A DNA stretch of 8,415 nt from positions 1 through 8,415 of the forward strand of contig JAGVUJ010000352.1 of NCBI GenBank assembly GCA_019136325.1. The letters are read 5' to 3'. Below the pieces are notes generated by a model. The model did not search any database. It saw only the letters and a list, made by a program, of their open reading frames with translations, and was not told the origin of the DNA. Each line of letters begins with the position of its first letter. The stretch's first letter is position 1. Source of the DNA: Deltaproteobacteria bacterium (GTDB lineage Bacteria > Desulfobacterota > Syntrophia > Syntrophales > Smithellaceae). Of this stretch, positions 1 to 6,177 are shown in pieces. The position numbers and the translations under genes were made by a program.

Positions 1-1402
1 CAACAAACTGCACGCCGCAGGGCATACCCTGTTCATCCCAGTGCAGAGGAATATTCATCGCCGGCTGACCTGTAAAATTAGCCAGTTGTGTAAAAGGAGT
101 CTTGGCAAGCGTCTGGATCGCTATCTGGTTTACCATGCCGGATGCTTTAGCCAGGGTCCCGAGTCTTAAAATACTTATGATTTTCATGGCGGTCTTTTCG
201 TAAGGCTTCGGCTGAAGCTCGCCGATTTTCGCAGCGGGAAACGCCACGGTCGGCGTCAAATATAAATCATATTTCCGGTGAAATTCCCCCATGGTTCTTG
301 CAGCAATATCCCATTCGCGCATCGCCTCGACAAAATCTCCGGCGCTGTAACAACGACCAAGCTGTCCGAAAAACCACGTGGTGATTTCAAAATCATCTTG
401 ACCGACTTTTTTCTTCAACACGGCTTCCGCGTGTTTGATATCGGCGGCCGTTTCACCAAAGTACATCGTAAAATAGGAATTCGCCAGGCGAAGACCGTCC
501 AGTGACGGTTTGGCCTCTTCCACGTTATGCCCCAGACTCTCCAGCAGCCTGGCGGTTTTGATCACGGCATCGGCGCAGGATTCGTGCGTGCCGGTGCCCA
601 GCGGTGATTCCGTGTTAAAAGCGATTTTCAGTGAACCGGCATCCCTTTTGATTTCTTCGCTGTAAGGCATGTCCGGCGGTTTGATAATATAAGGCGCGCC
701 TTTATCAACGCCGCAAATGGCATCGAGCATGGCGGCGCTGTCCCGCACCGAACGCGTCAACACATGTTCAATGGCGGCCCCCTGCCACCATTCACCGACC
801 TTCGGTCCGGTCGGCGTGCGTCCCCGCGATGTTTTTAAACCGAACAATCCGCAGTAACAGGCGGGAATCCGAATGGACCCGCCGCCGTCGCCTCCCGAAG
901 CCAGAGGCACCATGCCGGAAGCCACTGCGGCCGCGGACCCTCCGCTTGATCCGCCGGGGGTACGTTCGATATCCCAGGGATTACGCGTCGGACCGAACAG
1001 TTCCGGCTCGGTGATGCCCATCAAACCGAACTCCGGCGTGCTGGTTTTGCCTATCATAATCACACCGGATTTTTTGAAGCGTTTCACCAGTTCGCTGTCG
1101 TAATCGGGCACATAATCTTTATAGGCCCGGCAACCGCTGGTGAATCTTACCCCGGCATAAGCGCTGAGCAAATCCTTCAACAGAAAAGGAACTCCGGCGA
1201 AAGGACTCTCCGGCAACTCTTTTTTCGCGGCGGCGCGCCCGATCTCGAACATCGGGATCACGACCGCGTTGAGAGCCGGATTTAATTTTTCAATCCGGCT
1301 GATCGCTTCTTCGCAAAGTTCGACAGGAGAAATTTTTTTCTTTCGTACAAGTTCAGCCAATCCCAGTCCGTCATACTGTTCGTACTCAGCAAAACCGGCC
1401 AT
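1..1402 (-). CDS. Amidase-signature family hydrolase, 3' end cut by the window
   Basis: This enzyme hydrolyses a C-N amide bond; the substrate cannot be read from the sequence. Translation from ATG at 1402 gives 467 uninterrupted residues running off the left edge. The Ser-cisSer-Lys triad is visible: Lys76 in FLLKDL, Ser152 in GGSSGGS and Ser176 in [10 protein letters not shown]. The two serines are 24 residues apart, the same spacing as in FAAH. The last visible part, [18 protein letters not shown] followed by GVQFV, is the usual C-terminal family block, so probably only 20-40 residues are missing. The [10 protein letters not shown] form resembles 6-aminohexanoate-cyclic-dimer hydrolase-like amidases rather than GatA, and no gatB or gatC is adjacent. 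No signal peptide is seen, so it is probably cytoplasmic. The start is fixed by a strong GGGAGGT eight bases upstream. It lies beyond a likely terminator and is probably transcribed separately from the aro-sir2-hdac unit. Confidence 0.93.
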   Translation of the reverse strand, partial: MAGFAEYEQYDGLGLAELVRKKKISPVELCEEAISRIEKLNPALNAVVIPMFEIGRAAAKKELPESPFAGVPFLLKDLLSAYAGVRFTSGCRAYKDYVPDYDSELVKRFKKSGVIMIGKTSTPEFGLMGITEPELFGPTRNPWDIERTPGGSSGGSAAAVASGMVPLASGGDGGGSIRIPACYCGLFGLKTSRGRTPTGPKVGEWWQGAAIEHVLTRSVRDSAAMLDAICGVDKGAPYIIKPPDMPYSEEIKRDAGSLKIAFNTESPLGTGTHESCADAVIKTARLLESLGHNVEEAKPSLDGLRLANSYFTMYFGETAADIKHAEAVLKKKVGQDDFEITTWFFGQLGRCYSAGDFVEAMREWDIAARTMGEFHRKYDLYLTPTVAFPAAKIGELQPKPYEKTAMKIISILRLGTLAKASGMVNQIAIQTLAKTPFTQLANFTGQPAMNIPLHWDEQGMPCGVQFV

Positions 1403-1410
1403 GTTCGGAC

Positions 1411-1417
1411 ACCTCCC
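1411..1417 (-). promoter_or_regulatory. Strong Shine-Dalgarno of the amidase gene
   Basis: On the minus strand GGGAGGT sits 8 bases before the ATG at 1402. It is a near-perfect anti-16S match and decides the amidase start. Confidence 0.75.
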
Positions 1418-1440
1418 GCATTCCGTCTTTCAATGATTTG

Positions 1441-1470
1441 TTTATCTCTTAACCGTCTGATCCCGGACAA
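1441..1470 (-). promoter_or_regulatory. Weak candidate sigma70-type promoter for the amidase
   Basis: On the minus strand TTGTCC (1470-1465) and GATAAA (1446-1441) are 18 bases apart, each matching 4 of 6 consensus positions, about 38 bases before the amidase ATG. It lies just after the putative terminator, where a promoter would be expected. The match is weak and the -35 overlaps the edge of the terminator T-tract, so this is only a candidate. Confidence 0.22.
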
Positions 1471-1512
1471 AAAAACGATGCCGATTGCTTCTTTTGCTTT
1501 TCATGATCGGCA
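1469..1512 (-). terminator. Probable rho-independent terminator after the deacetylase-family gene
   Basis: Reading the minus strand, TGCCGAT (1512-1506) pairs perfectly with ATCGGCA (1485-1479). A 20-base A-rich loop separates the arms, and TCG plus seven T follow (1475-1469). It starts 34 bases after the stop codon of the upstream gene. The seven-pair stem and U-tract fit an intrinsic terminator. The large loop and the three-base gap before the T-run make it less than ideal. It would end the long unit and insulate the amidase gene. Confidence 0.55.
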
Positions 1513-1546
1513 AGACTATATTGTAATGTCATTTATCCCTTGACGA

Positions 1547-2299
1547 TTACAAATCTTTTCCCGCCAGGCCTTCGACAAAAGCCAGAACATTTTTCCCCAG
1601 GACAGTGTGATTGTAGCCGCCTTCCAGAATGCCGAAGCATCCGCCGTTGTTCCGTCGGGCGGCTTCTCTCACCAGTCCGCCCATGTATTGGTAATCTTCG
1701 GTTTTCAACAGTCCGCCCCAGTCGTCTTCGTGATGGTCGAAACCGGCGGACACGGCAATCATATCGGCACTTGTTCCGGACAACGCGTTGTGCACCTGTT
1801 TTAAATATTCGTTGCGCTGGGATCCCGTCGGATTAAGAATCGTCACATAATCCTTGCTTCCCAGAATATTCACATTGCCGTCGCCGTAATGCAGATCGAA
1901 ATCCAGAATAAACGTTTTCCTGATTTGACCTTCCCGTTTGAGTTTTTCCAGCGCAATCGACATATTATTAAAATAACAAAACCCCCACGCGCTGCCGGAA
2001 GACGCGTGATGACCGGGAGGACGAATGAGCGCAAAACAGGGTTCCGTCAACCCGATCTGCGCGGCCTTGATCGCGCCGCCGGCGGCCAGCGCGGCAATAT
2101 CGTAAACGCCTTGGCGCTCGACGGCCCTGACATGATCGGGTGTATGCACGCTGAGAATGTCTTCACGGGATGCCGCCGTCGGTTCGACAAACGTCACTTT
2201 GCCGCGCAGGATTTTTTCCACCGCCTGAATTCTTCCCGGCGCGGAAGCGGGATCGCTTGAATAAACGTCGTTATAATCTTCATGATAGACCACCTTCAT
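1547..2299 (-). CDS. Histone deacetylase/acetylpolyamine amidohydrolase-family zinc deacylase
   Basis: This is a zinc-dependent deacylase of the arginase-fold HDAC superfamily, likely removing acyl groups from protein lysines, polyamines or small acetylated amines. At 250 residues it is compact compared with the usual 300-370 but keeps the full active site: RPPGHH at 93-98 with the His97-His98 pair, GFCYFNN at 106-112, DFDLHYGDGN at 133-142 giving zinc ligands Asp135 and His137, AGFD ending in the third ligand Asp188, and EGGYN with the transition-state Tyr229. No signal peptide or membrane segment is present, so it is cytoplasmic. The ATG at 2299 follows GGGAGG by five bases. It is the last gene of the unit, 34 bases after the Nudix gene and before a likely terminator. 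Substrate and biological role cannot be told from sequence. Confidence 0.92.
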   Translation of the reverse strand: MKVVYHEDYNDVYSSDPASAPGRIQAVEKILRGKVTFVEPTAASREDILSVHTPDHVRAVERQGVYDIAALAAGGAIKAAQIGLTEPCFALIRPPGHHASSGSAWGFCYFNNMSIALEKLKREGQIRKTFILDFDLHYGDGNVNILGSKDYVTILNPTGSQRNEYLKQVHNALSGTSADMIAVSAGFDHHEDDWGGLLKTEDYQYMGGLVREAARRNNGGCFGILEGGYNHTVLGKNVLAFVEGLAGKDL

Positions 2300-2304
2300 A
2301 CAAT

Positions 2305-2310
2305 CCTCCC
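2305..2310 (-). promoter_or_regulatory. Shine-Dalgarno of the deacetylase-family gene
   Basis: GGGAGG on the minus strand lies 5 bases before the ATG at 2299. It supports this start and suggests the gene is translated independently, despite its place at the end of the operon. Confidence 0.7.
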
Positions 2311-2318
2311 GTCATGTC

Positions 2319-2334
2319 GGCATGAAACCATGCC
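2319..2334 (-). repeat. Small perfect hairpin at the Nudix stop codon
   Basis: GGCATG and CATGCC form a six-pair stem around a four-base loop, overlapping the last base of the Nudix stop codon. No T-tract follows on the minus strand, so it is not a terminator. It lies in the 34-base gap before the deacetylase-family gene and could affect mRNA stability or coupling, or be chance. Confidence 0.4.
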
Positions 2335-2759
2335 TACTTCAAGAACCCCAGCGACGTTAACGCATTGATGGTATTGGCGGCCACCGGGAATGTTTTCAGA
2401 TCGTCCGGCGAAAACCAGCGCGCGTCCACGGCATCATCGGCGCCTGTTGCTTCTCCGGAAAGATAATCCGCCGCAAAATCGACAATCACGTAATGAAACT
2501 TGATTTTTCTCTGATCGTCGCGTTCGATGAAATCAAAAACATAGACGCAGGAACCGACCCGGATGCGGACGCCCGTTTCTTCCAGAATCTCCCGCGCCGC
2601 GCACTCCTGCAACGTCTCGCCCAGTTTCAGGGTTCCGCCGGGAATCGCCCATAATCCGCAGCTCGGTTCTATTCCCCGCTTCACCAGCAGAACGCTCCCG
2701 TCCTTGATGGTGATCGCTCCGACGCCAACCCGCGGTTCAACCGGATACGCATTGCCCAT
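2334..2759 (-). CDS. Nudix hydrolase (MutT/COG1051-like)
   Basis: This enzyme hydrolyses a nucleoside diphosphate linked to another group, using divalent metal. The 141-residue protein has a complete Nudix box at 42-64 fitting GX5EX7REUXEEXGU: Gly42, Glu48, Arg56-Glu57, Glu60-Glu61 and Gly63. The N-terminal PRVGVGAITI strand and the LLVKRG...GLWAIPGG segment are typical of the MutT/COG1051 group, often labelled ADP-ribose pyrophosphatase. The proline that marks ADP-ribose pyrophosphatases about 15 residues after the box is absent, so the substrate stays open. Its ATG directly follows the TAG of the NRDE gene, with GGAGGG ten bases upstream inside that gene, so translation is probably coupled. 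It lies between the sirtuin and HDAC genes, where clean-up of a nucleotide by-product is one possibility. Confidence 0.92.
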   Translation of the reverse strand: MGNAYPVEPRVGVGAITIKDGSVLLVKRGIEPSCGLWAIPGGTLKLGETLQECAAREILEETGVRIRVGSCVYVFDFIERDDQRKIKFHYVIVDFAADYLSGEATGADDAVDARWFSPDDLKTFPVAANTINALTSLGFLK

Positions 2760-3533
2760 CTATTTTTTTCCCTCCATGATGAACGAAAAACGGCTTTCAA
2801 GCCACGGTTCCTTCCGACCATCGAAGACCCTTTCCACAAAACGGATGCGCCTGTTTTTACCGATCAGCAGAATCGTCGAAGAGCGGGTGCCATAAATCGG
2901 GCTCTCGATAAAAATGGTTGATAAAAGCCTTTCCCATTCCAAACCGATGCCGGTCGCGGGTAACTTTTCATCAGGGGGTACGCGCCGGTCAGCCAGCAGA
3001 GTGAATAACGCTTTTTCCAGAGCCGTTCCTTTTTCATCCATGGCCGCTTTCATCATTTTTTTTGCCCTTTTAATTTTGGGCCAGGGTGTGTCCAGAAGAT
3101 GATTGCTTAAACCGTAAAGGCCGGGATTGAGTTTTTGCTTTTGGCCGCGGCTGGAAAATACGAACAGCGCATCGTTATCGCCCGCAAGCAGATTGAATCC
3201 GTTATATTGGCCGGCCTGTTCTGATATTTTTTTCAGATAATGTTCAATGGTGTGTTTGCCGGTGAGATAATCGCTGACCAGCCGGCCGCGCGACGGCGCA
3301 CCGCTTTTTAAAGACGACGGATCACGATAATTGGTGACGGCGGCTATTTTCCCGTTCCGGGTCGCGCCCAGCCATGTCCCGCCGTTTTTCAAATCGCGAC
3401 CGGCAAGAACGCGGGGATGATCCTTCCAGAAATCCGCAGCCGAGGAAGGCCTTTCGTAAAATTCATCGCGATTGGCGGCCAGAATCAGCCGGTAAGCAGG
3501 ATGAACATCGTAAGCAAATACTATCAGGCACAT
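2760..3533 (-). CDS. TANGO2/NRDE family protein
   Basis: This belongs to the TANGO2 (DUF833, NRDE) family, whose eukaryotic members are implicated in haem trafficking and lipid/energy homeostasis; the bacterial role is poorly defined. The 257-residue protein begins Met-Cys-Leu-Ile, so removal of Met would leave an N-terminal Cys2 as in Ntn-hydrolase-like folds. The family signature NRDE is at 21-24. It is followed by NGGTWLG, the AVTNYRDP block, SRGRLVSDYL, YNGFNLL, GLSNHLLDTPWPK and, near the end, YGTRSSTILLI. This is full length for the family, with no signal peptide or membrane segment. It starts 28 bases after the sirtuin stop with only a weak AGAGA-type ribosome site. Its last codons contain the Shine-Dalgarno of the next gene, and its TAG touches the next ATG. 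Confidence 0.93.
   Translation of the reverse strand: MCLIVFAYDVHPAYRLILAANRDEFYERPSSAADFWKDHPRVLAGRDLKNGGTWLGATRNGKIAAVTNYRDPSSLKSGAPSRGRLVSDYLTGKHTIEHYLKKISEQAGQYNGFNLLAGDNDALFVFSSRGQKQKLNPGLYGLSNHLLDTPWPKIKRAKKMMKAAMDEKGTALEKALFTLLADRRVPPDEKLPATGIGLEWERLLSTIFIESPIYGTRSSTILLIGKNRRIRFVERVFDGRKEPWLESRFSFIMEGKK
2770..2775 (-). promoter_or_regulatory. Shine-Dalgarno of the Nudix gene inside the NRDE coding end
   Basis: GGAGGG on the minus strand is part of the codons for the NRDE protein's C-terminal Met-Glu-Gly and lies 10 bases before the Nudix ATG at 2759. With the TAG-ATG junction it points to translational coupling. Confidence 0.6.
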
Positions 3534-3561
3534 GAGATTCTCTGCAATCGGAATACTTTTT

Positions 3562-4329
3562 TTATTTAATGATTTCTTTCAATCTGCCGATGATTCGCGT
3601 CAGGGTGTCTCCCGCCGGAGCGTTGATAAATACATCGGCGATATCGTCCTGTCCCGTCTGCCCCATGTTCACGATGACGATCTTTGCCCCGGATTGTTTG
3701 GCATACAGCGGCATGTAGGCCGCCGGATAAACAACCAGGGAAGATCCGACCACCATGAACAAATCGCATTTCTCGGATTCCTGTTCGGCCATCCTCAGCG
3801 TATCCGGAGGGAGCATTTCACCGAAAAAGACAACCCCCGGTTTCAGCAGACCCGCACATTTTTCGCAGACCGGAAAATGGTCAGGCGACGGATGTTTCTG
3901 TCTCATCATTTCCAGGTCATAGCGTTCACCGCAGTCGAGGCAAACGAGCCATTGCATATTGCCGTGCAATTCATGAACTTTCTGGGGGTCCGTACCCGCG
4001 CGCTGGTGAAGGTTGTCAATGTTCTGCGTAATCACGGAACTTAACTTGTTCATTTTCTCCAGTTCGGCAATCGCCAGATGCGCCCGGTTGGGTTGGGAAT
4101 TGGCCATCAATCCGCCTTCCACCAGGTAGTACCAGACCTTTTTGCGTGTTTCGCCGGAACGTAAAAACCGGTCAATCGTAAAATCTTCGGGATCCACCTT
4201 CGTCCAGAGGCCGTCGGGTCCTCTGAAATCCGGAATGCCCGATTCCGTGCTGATGCCCGCTCCCGTAAAGACCACCAGCTTTTTCGATTCCGCGATCCAT
4301 CGCGCAACTTGATTAATTTTTTCTTCCAT
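3562..4329 (-). CDS. Sir2-family NAD-dependent protein deacylase (sirtuin)
   Basis: It removes acyl groups from lysine side chains using NAD, giving nicotinamide and O-acyl-ADP-ribose; the site is probably cytoplasmic. The 255-residue protein has the whole sirtuin core: GAGIS at 23-27 and GIPDFRG at 31-37 for NAD binding, TQNIDNLHQRAG at 101-112, catalytic His122 in LHGN, four zinc cysteines (130, 133, 155, 158), KPGVVFFGE at 163-171 and GSSL at 195-198. The Tyr-x-x-Arg pair of class III desuccinylase/demalonylases such as E. coli CobB is not apparent; the region reads RKKVWYYL. Acyl preference and class are therefore not settled. The start overlaps the tyrA end by 17 bases and lacks a well-placed Shine-Dalgarno, which suggests coupled translation. 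It is the first non-aromatic gene of the unit. Confidence 0.95.
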   Translation of the reverse strand: MEEKINQVARWIAESKKLVVFTGAGISTESGIPDFRGPDGLWTKVDPEDFTIDRFLRSGETRKKVWYYLVEGGLMANSQPNRAHLAIAELEKMNKLSSVITQNIDNLHQRAGTDPQKVHELHGNMQWLVCLDCGERYDLEMMRQKHPSPDHFPVCEKCAGLLKPGVVFFGEMLPPDTLRMAEQESEKCDLFMVVGSSLVVYPAAYMPLYAKQSGAKIVIVNMGQTGQDDIADVFINAPAGDTLTRIIGRLKEIIK

Positions 4330-5098
4330 GAATTTTCGCTGCCACCCTGGTTACAAATTCTTTTGATTCTTTTTTCCCGTCCGCTTCAATCCCCGCACGA
4401 ATATCTTTAAATGCTTTTTCATAGATGTCCAGCATTTTAACGGTTTGAGCATTCCCCCGGATAATATCCAGATAGAGGTCGGGACTTTCCGTAAAAACCT
4501 TTCGGATAATATCCATTTTTGTGCGGAAAATCGGCGTGGAGAATTTATCGATATCCGCGAAGGCCATCCCGGTCCGCGCAACGGCCAGCCCCAGCACCAT
4601 GGTATCGAGATGATTGAGCGCCTGAACAACGGCCATCATCCGGTCATGTTTCCCGGGCGTTGATTCCCGGACGGCCATTTTGTTTCTTTGAAAAACGCCT
4701 TTCAGCCAGCCGAGCCATTTTTTTCCACGCGCGGGACATAAAATAACATTCTGTCCGGAAACATCCTTCAACTGCGGACCGAAAAGCGGATGACAGCCGA
4801 TGACCTCCGCTCTGGAATTTTTCAGCATCAAGTGAACCGGTTCCTTCTTCAACGACGTCAGATCCATGAGTAGCTGGTCCCGGGTCAGTTGCGGACCTAC
4901 TTTTTTAATGATCTCTGCGGTCGCGGAAATAGGCACGGCCACAACAATCACATGACAGAGCCGGGCCAGATCCATGATTTGCAACGTTGTCTGTCTGCCG
5001 CATACATGGACGGTGACGTTTTCCTTTCTCAGCAATCGGGCAAACCACTGGCCCATGCCGTTGGTGCCGCCGATGATTCCCACTCTAATATTTTTCAT
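4313..5098 (-). CDS. tyrA: Prephenate dehydrogenase, stand-alone TyrA domain
   Basis: It oxidatively decarboxylates prephenate to 4-hydroxyphenylpyruvate, the committed step to tyrosine. The 261-residue protein matches the dehydrogenase half of E. coli TyrA with no chorismate mutase domain. The nucleotide-binding motif GGTNGMG is at 10-16, then VAVPISAT, DLTSLK, GCHPLFGP with the probable catalytic His103, LNHLDTM, and FSTPIFR with the prephenate-binding Arg192, followed by the DLYLDII helix. No ACT domain follows. The residue after the second strand of the Rossmann fold is Gly-Arg (34-35) rather than acidic, so NADP may be the cofactor. It overlaps aroC by four bases (ATGA) and has no clear Shine-Dalgarno of its own, so coupled translation is likely. 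TyrA is the confident family call; arogenate as substrate cannot be excluded. Confidence 0.93.
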   Translation of the reverse strand: MKNIRVGIIGGTNGMGQWFARLLRKENVTVHVCGRQTTLQIMDLARLCHVIVVAVPISATAEIIKKVGPQLTRDQLLMDLTSLKKEPVHLMLKNSRAEVIGCHPLFGPQLKDVSGQNVILCPARGKKWLGWLKGVFQRNKMAVRESTPGKHDRMMAVVQALNHLDTMVLGLAVARTGMAFADIDKFSTPIFRTKMDIIRKVFTESPDLYLDIIRGNAQTVKMLDIYEKAFKDIRAGIEADGKKESKEFVTRVAAKIHGRKN

Positions 5099-6171
5099 GA
5101 TTGGATCGCTTTCTGCCGGAGCAGGTGATCGGCCACAACAATATTCACCATGGCTTCACAGACCGGCACGATACGGGGAAGAACGCAGATATCGTGTCGT
5201 CCCCTGATTTCAACAATCCGTCCGGCGCCGCTGACATCAACGGTCTGCTGGGGTCTGGCGATGGAGGGAATCGGCTTGCAGTATGCTCTCAGGACGATGG
5301 GTTCTCCGTTGGTAATACCGGCGAGTATTCCTCCGGCGTGATTGGTTTTAAATCCTTCAGGCGTCATTTGATCGTTGGTTTGAGATCCCCGCAGGGCGGC
5401 CACAGCAAAACCGTCCCCCACGTCGACGGCTTTGACGGAACCGATGCTCATCAGCGCTTTGGCCAGATCGGCATCCATTTTGTCGAAAACCGGTTCGCCC
5501 AGGCCGGCCGGACAACCGCAGATAATAATTTCCACAACCCCGCCCAGAGAATCGCCCTCTTTCCGGACAGCGGCCAGCGTTTTCTCCATCCTCGCGGCAG
5601 CCTCGGCATCGGGACAAAAAAGAGGATTTGTCAGCACAGCCTTTCTCAAATTTTTATGAGCGGCAAAACATTCCCGGTCAATATCGATGCCGCCTATCGA
5701 CCGCGTATAGGCAATGACATCGATATTTTTCATGGCGATGATTTTAGCGGCAATGGCTCCGGCGGCAACCCGGGCGGCGGTTTCCCGGCCGGAGGCCCGT
5801 CCTCCGCCGCGCCAGTCGCGGATTCCGTATTTTTGAAGATAGGTAAAATCTCCCTGGCCGGGACGAAACACATCTTTTAATTCGACATAGGATGACGATT
5901 GGGCATCCGTGTTATTGATGATCAGAGAAACGGGCGTGCCGGTGGTCTTGCCTTCAAAGACGCCGGAAAGAATTTCAATCCGGTCACTCTCTTTTCTCGT
6001 GGTGGAGGAAACGGCACGGGAAGGTTTTCTTCTGTCCAATGCCTGTTGAATATCCCTCTCGCTTAAGAGAATTCCAGCGGGACAGCCATCCACAACCGCG
6101 CCCAGAGCTTTTCCATGAGATTCTCCCCAGGTCGTTACGCGAAAAACGCTGCCTGTCGTATTTCCGGACAT
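5095..6171 (-). CDS. aroC: Chorismate synthase
   Basis: It converts 5-enolpyruvylshikimate-3-phosphate to chorismate using reduced FMN, the last common step of aromatic synthesis. The 358-residue protein has the three family signatures: GESHG at 16-20 with His19, then DGCPAG; the central block with KYGIRDWRGGG and GRASGRETAARVAAGA around 114-139; and RHDICVLPRIVPVCEAM at 325-341, then ADHLLRQKA. It aligns along its length with E. coli AroC. One oddity: the normally invariant second histidine, in the RPGHADYTY-type motif, is Gln106 here (RPGQGDFTY). The codon is CAG and the flanking residues also differ. The rest is intact, so I take it as functional. The start has AAAAGG nine bases upstream, lying in the end of aroK, whose stop is 6 bases before the ATG. 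Confidence 0.96.
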   Translation of the reverse strand: MSGNTTGSVFRVTTWGESHGKALGAVVDGCPAGILLSERDIQQALDRRKPSRAVSSTTRKESDRIEILSGVFEGKTTGTPVSLIINNTDAQSSSYVELKDVFRPGQGDFTYLQKYGIRDWRGGGRASGRETAARVAAGAIAAKIIAMKNIDVIAYTRSIGGIDIDRECFAAHKNLRKAVLTNPLFCPDAEAAARMEKTLAAVRKEGDSLGGVVEIIICGCPAGLGEPVFDKMDADLAKALMSIGSVKAVDVGDGFAVAALRGSQTNDQMTPEGFKTNHAGGILAGITNGEPIVLRAYCKPIPSIARPQQTVDVSGAGRIVEIRGRHDICVLPRIVPVCEAMVNIVVADHLLRQKAIQS

Positions 6172-6177
6172 AGATTT

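Noticed and set aside
1..1402. Amidase as GatA, the glutamyl-tRNA amidotransferase A subunit
   Set aside because: The motifs around the triad are not GatA-like ([10 protein letters not shown] rather than the DTGGSIRQPA form), and no gatB or gatC lies on the visible side.
1282..1470. 62-codon minus-strand frame across the amidase start
   Set aside because: It is in another frame from the amidase, whose ATG has a strong Shine-Dalgarno and whose protein is family-like from the first residues.
2319..2334. Hairpin as a rho-independent terminator
   Set aside because: No T-run follows on the minus strand, and the next gene's ribosome site follows within ten bases.
3532..4044. 170-codon open frame on the plus strand
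   Set aside because: It is antisense to the sirtuin gene, and its low-complexity, His- and Arg-rich product has no recognisable motif.
5101..5880. 259-codon open frame on the plus strand
   Set aside because: It lies wholly antisense to aroC, whose protein matches its family throughout. The translation has no recognisable domain and is typical of codon-biased shadow frames.
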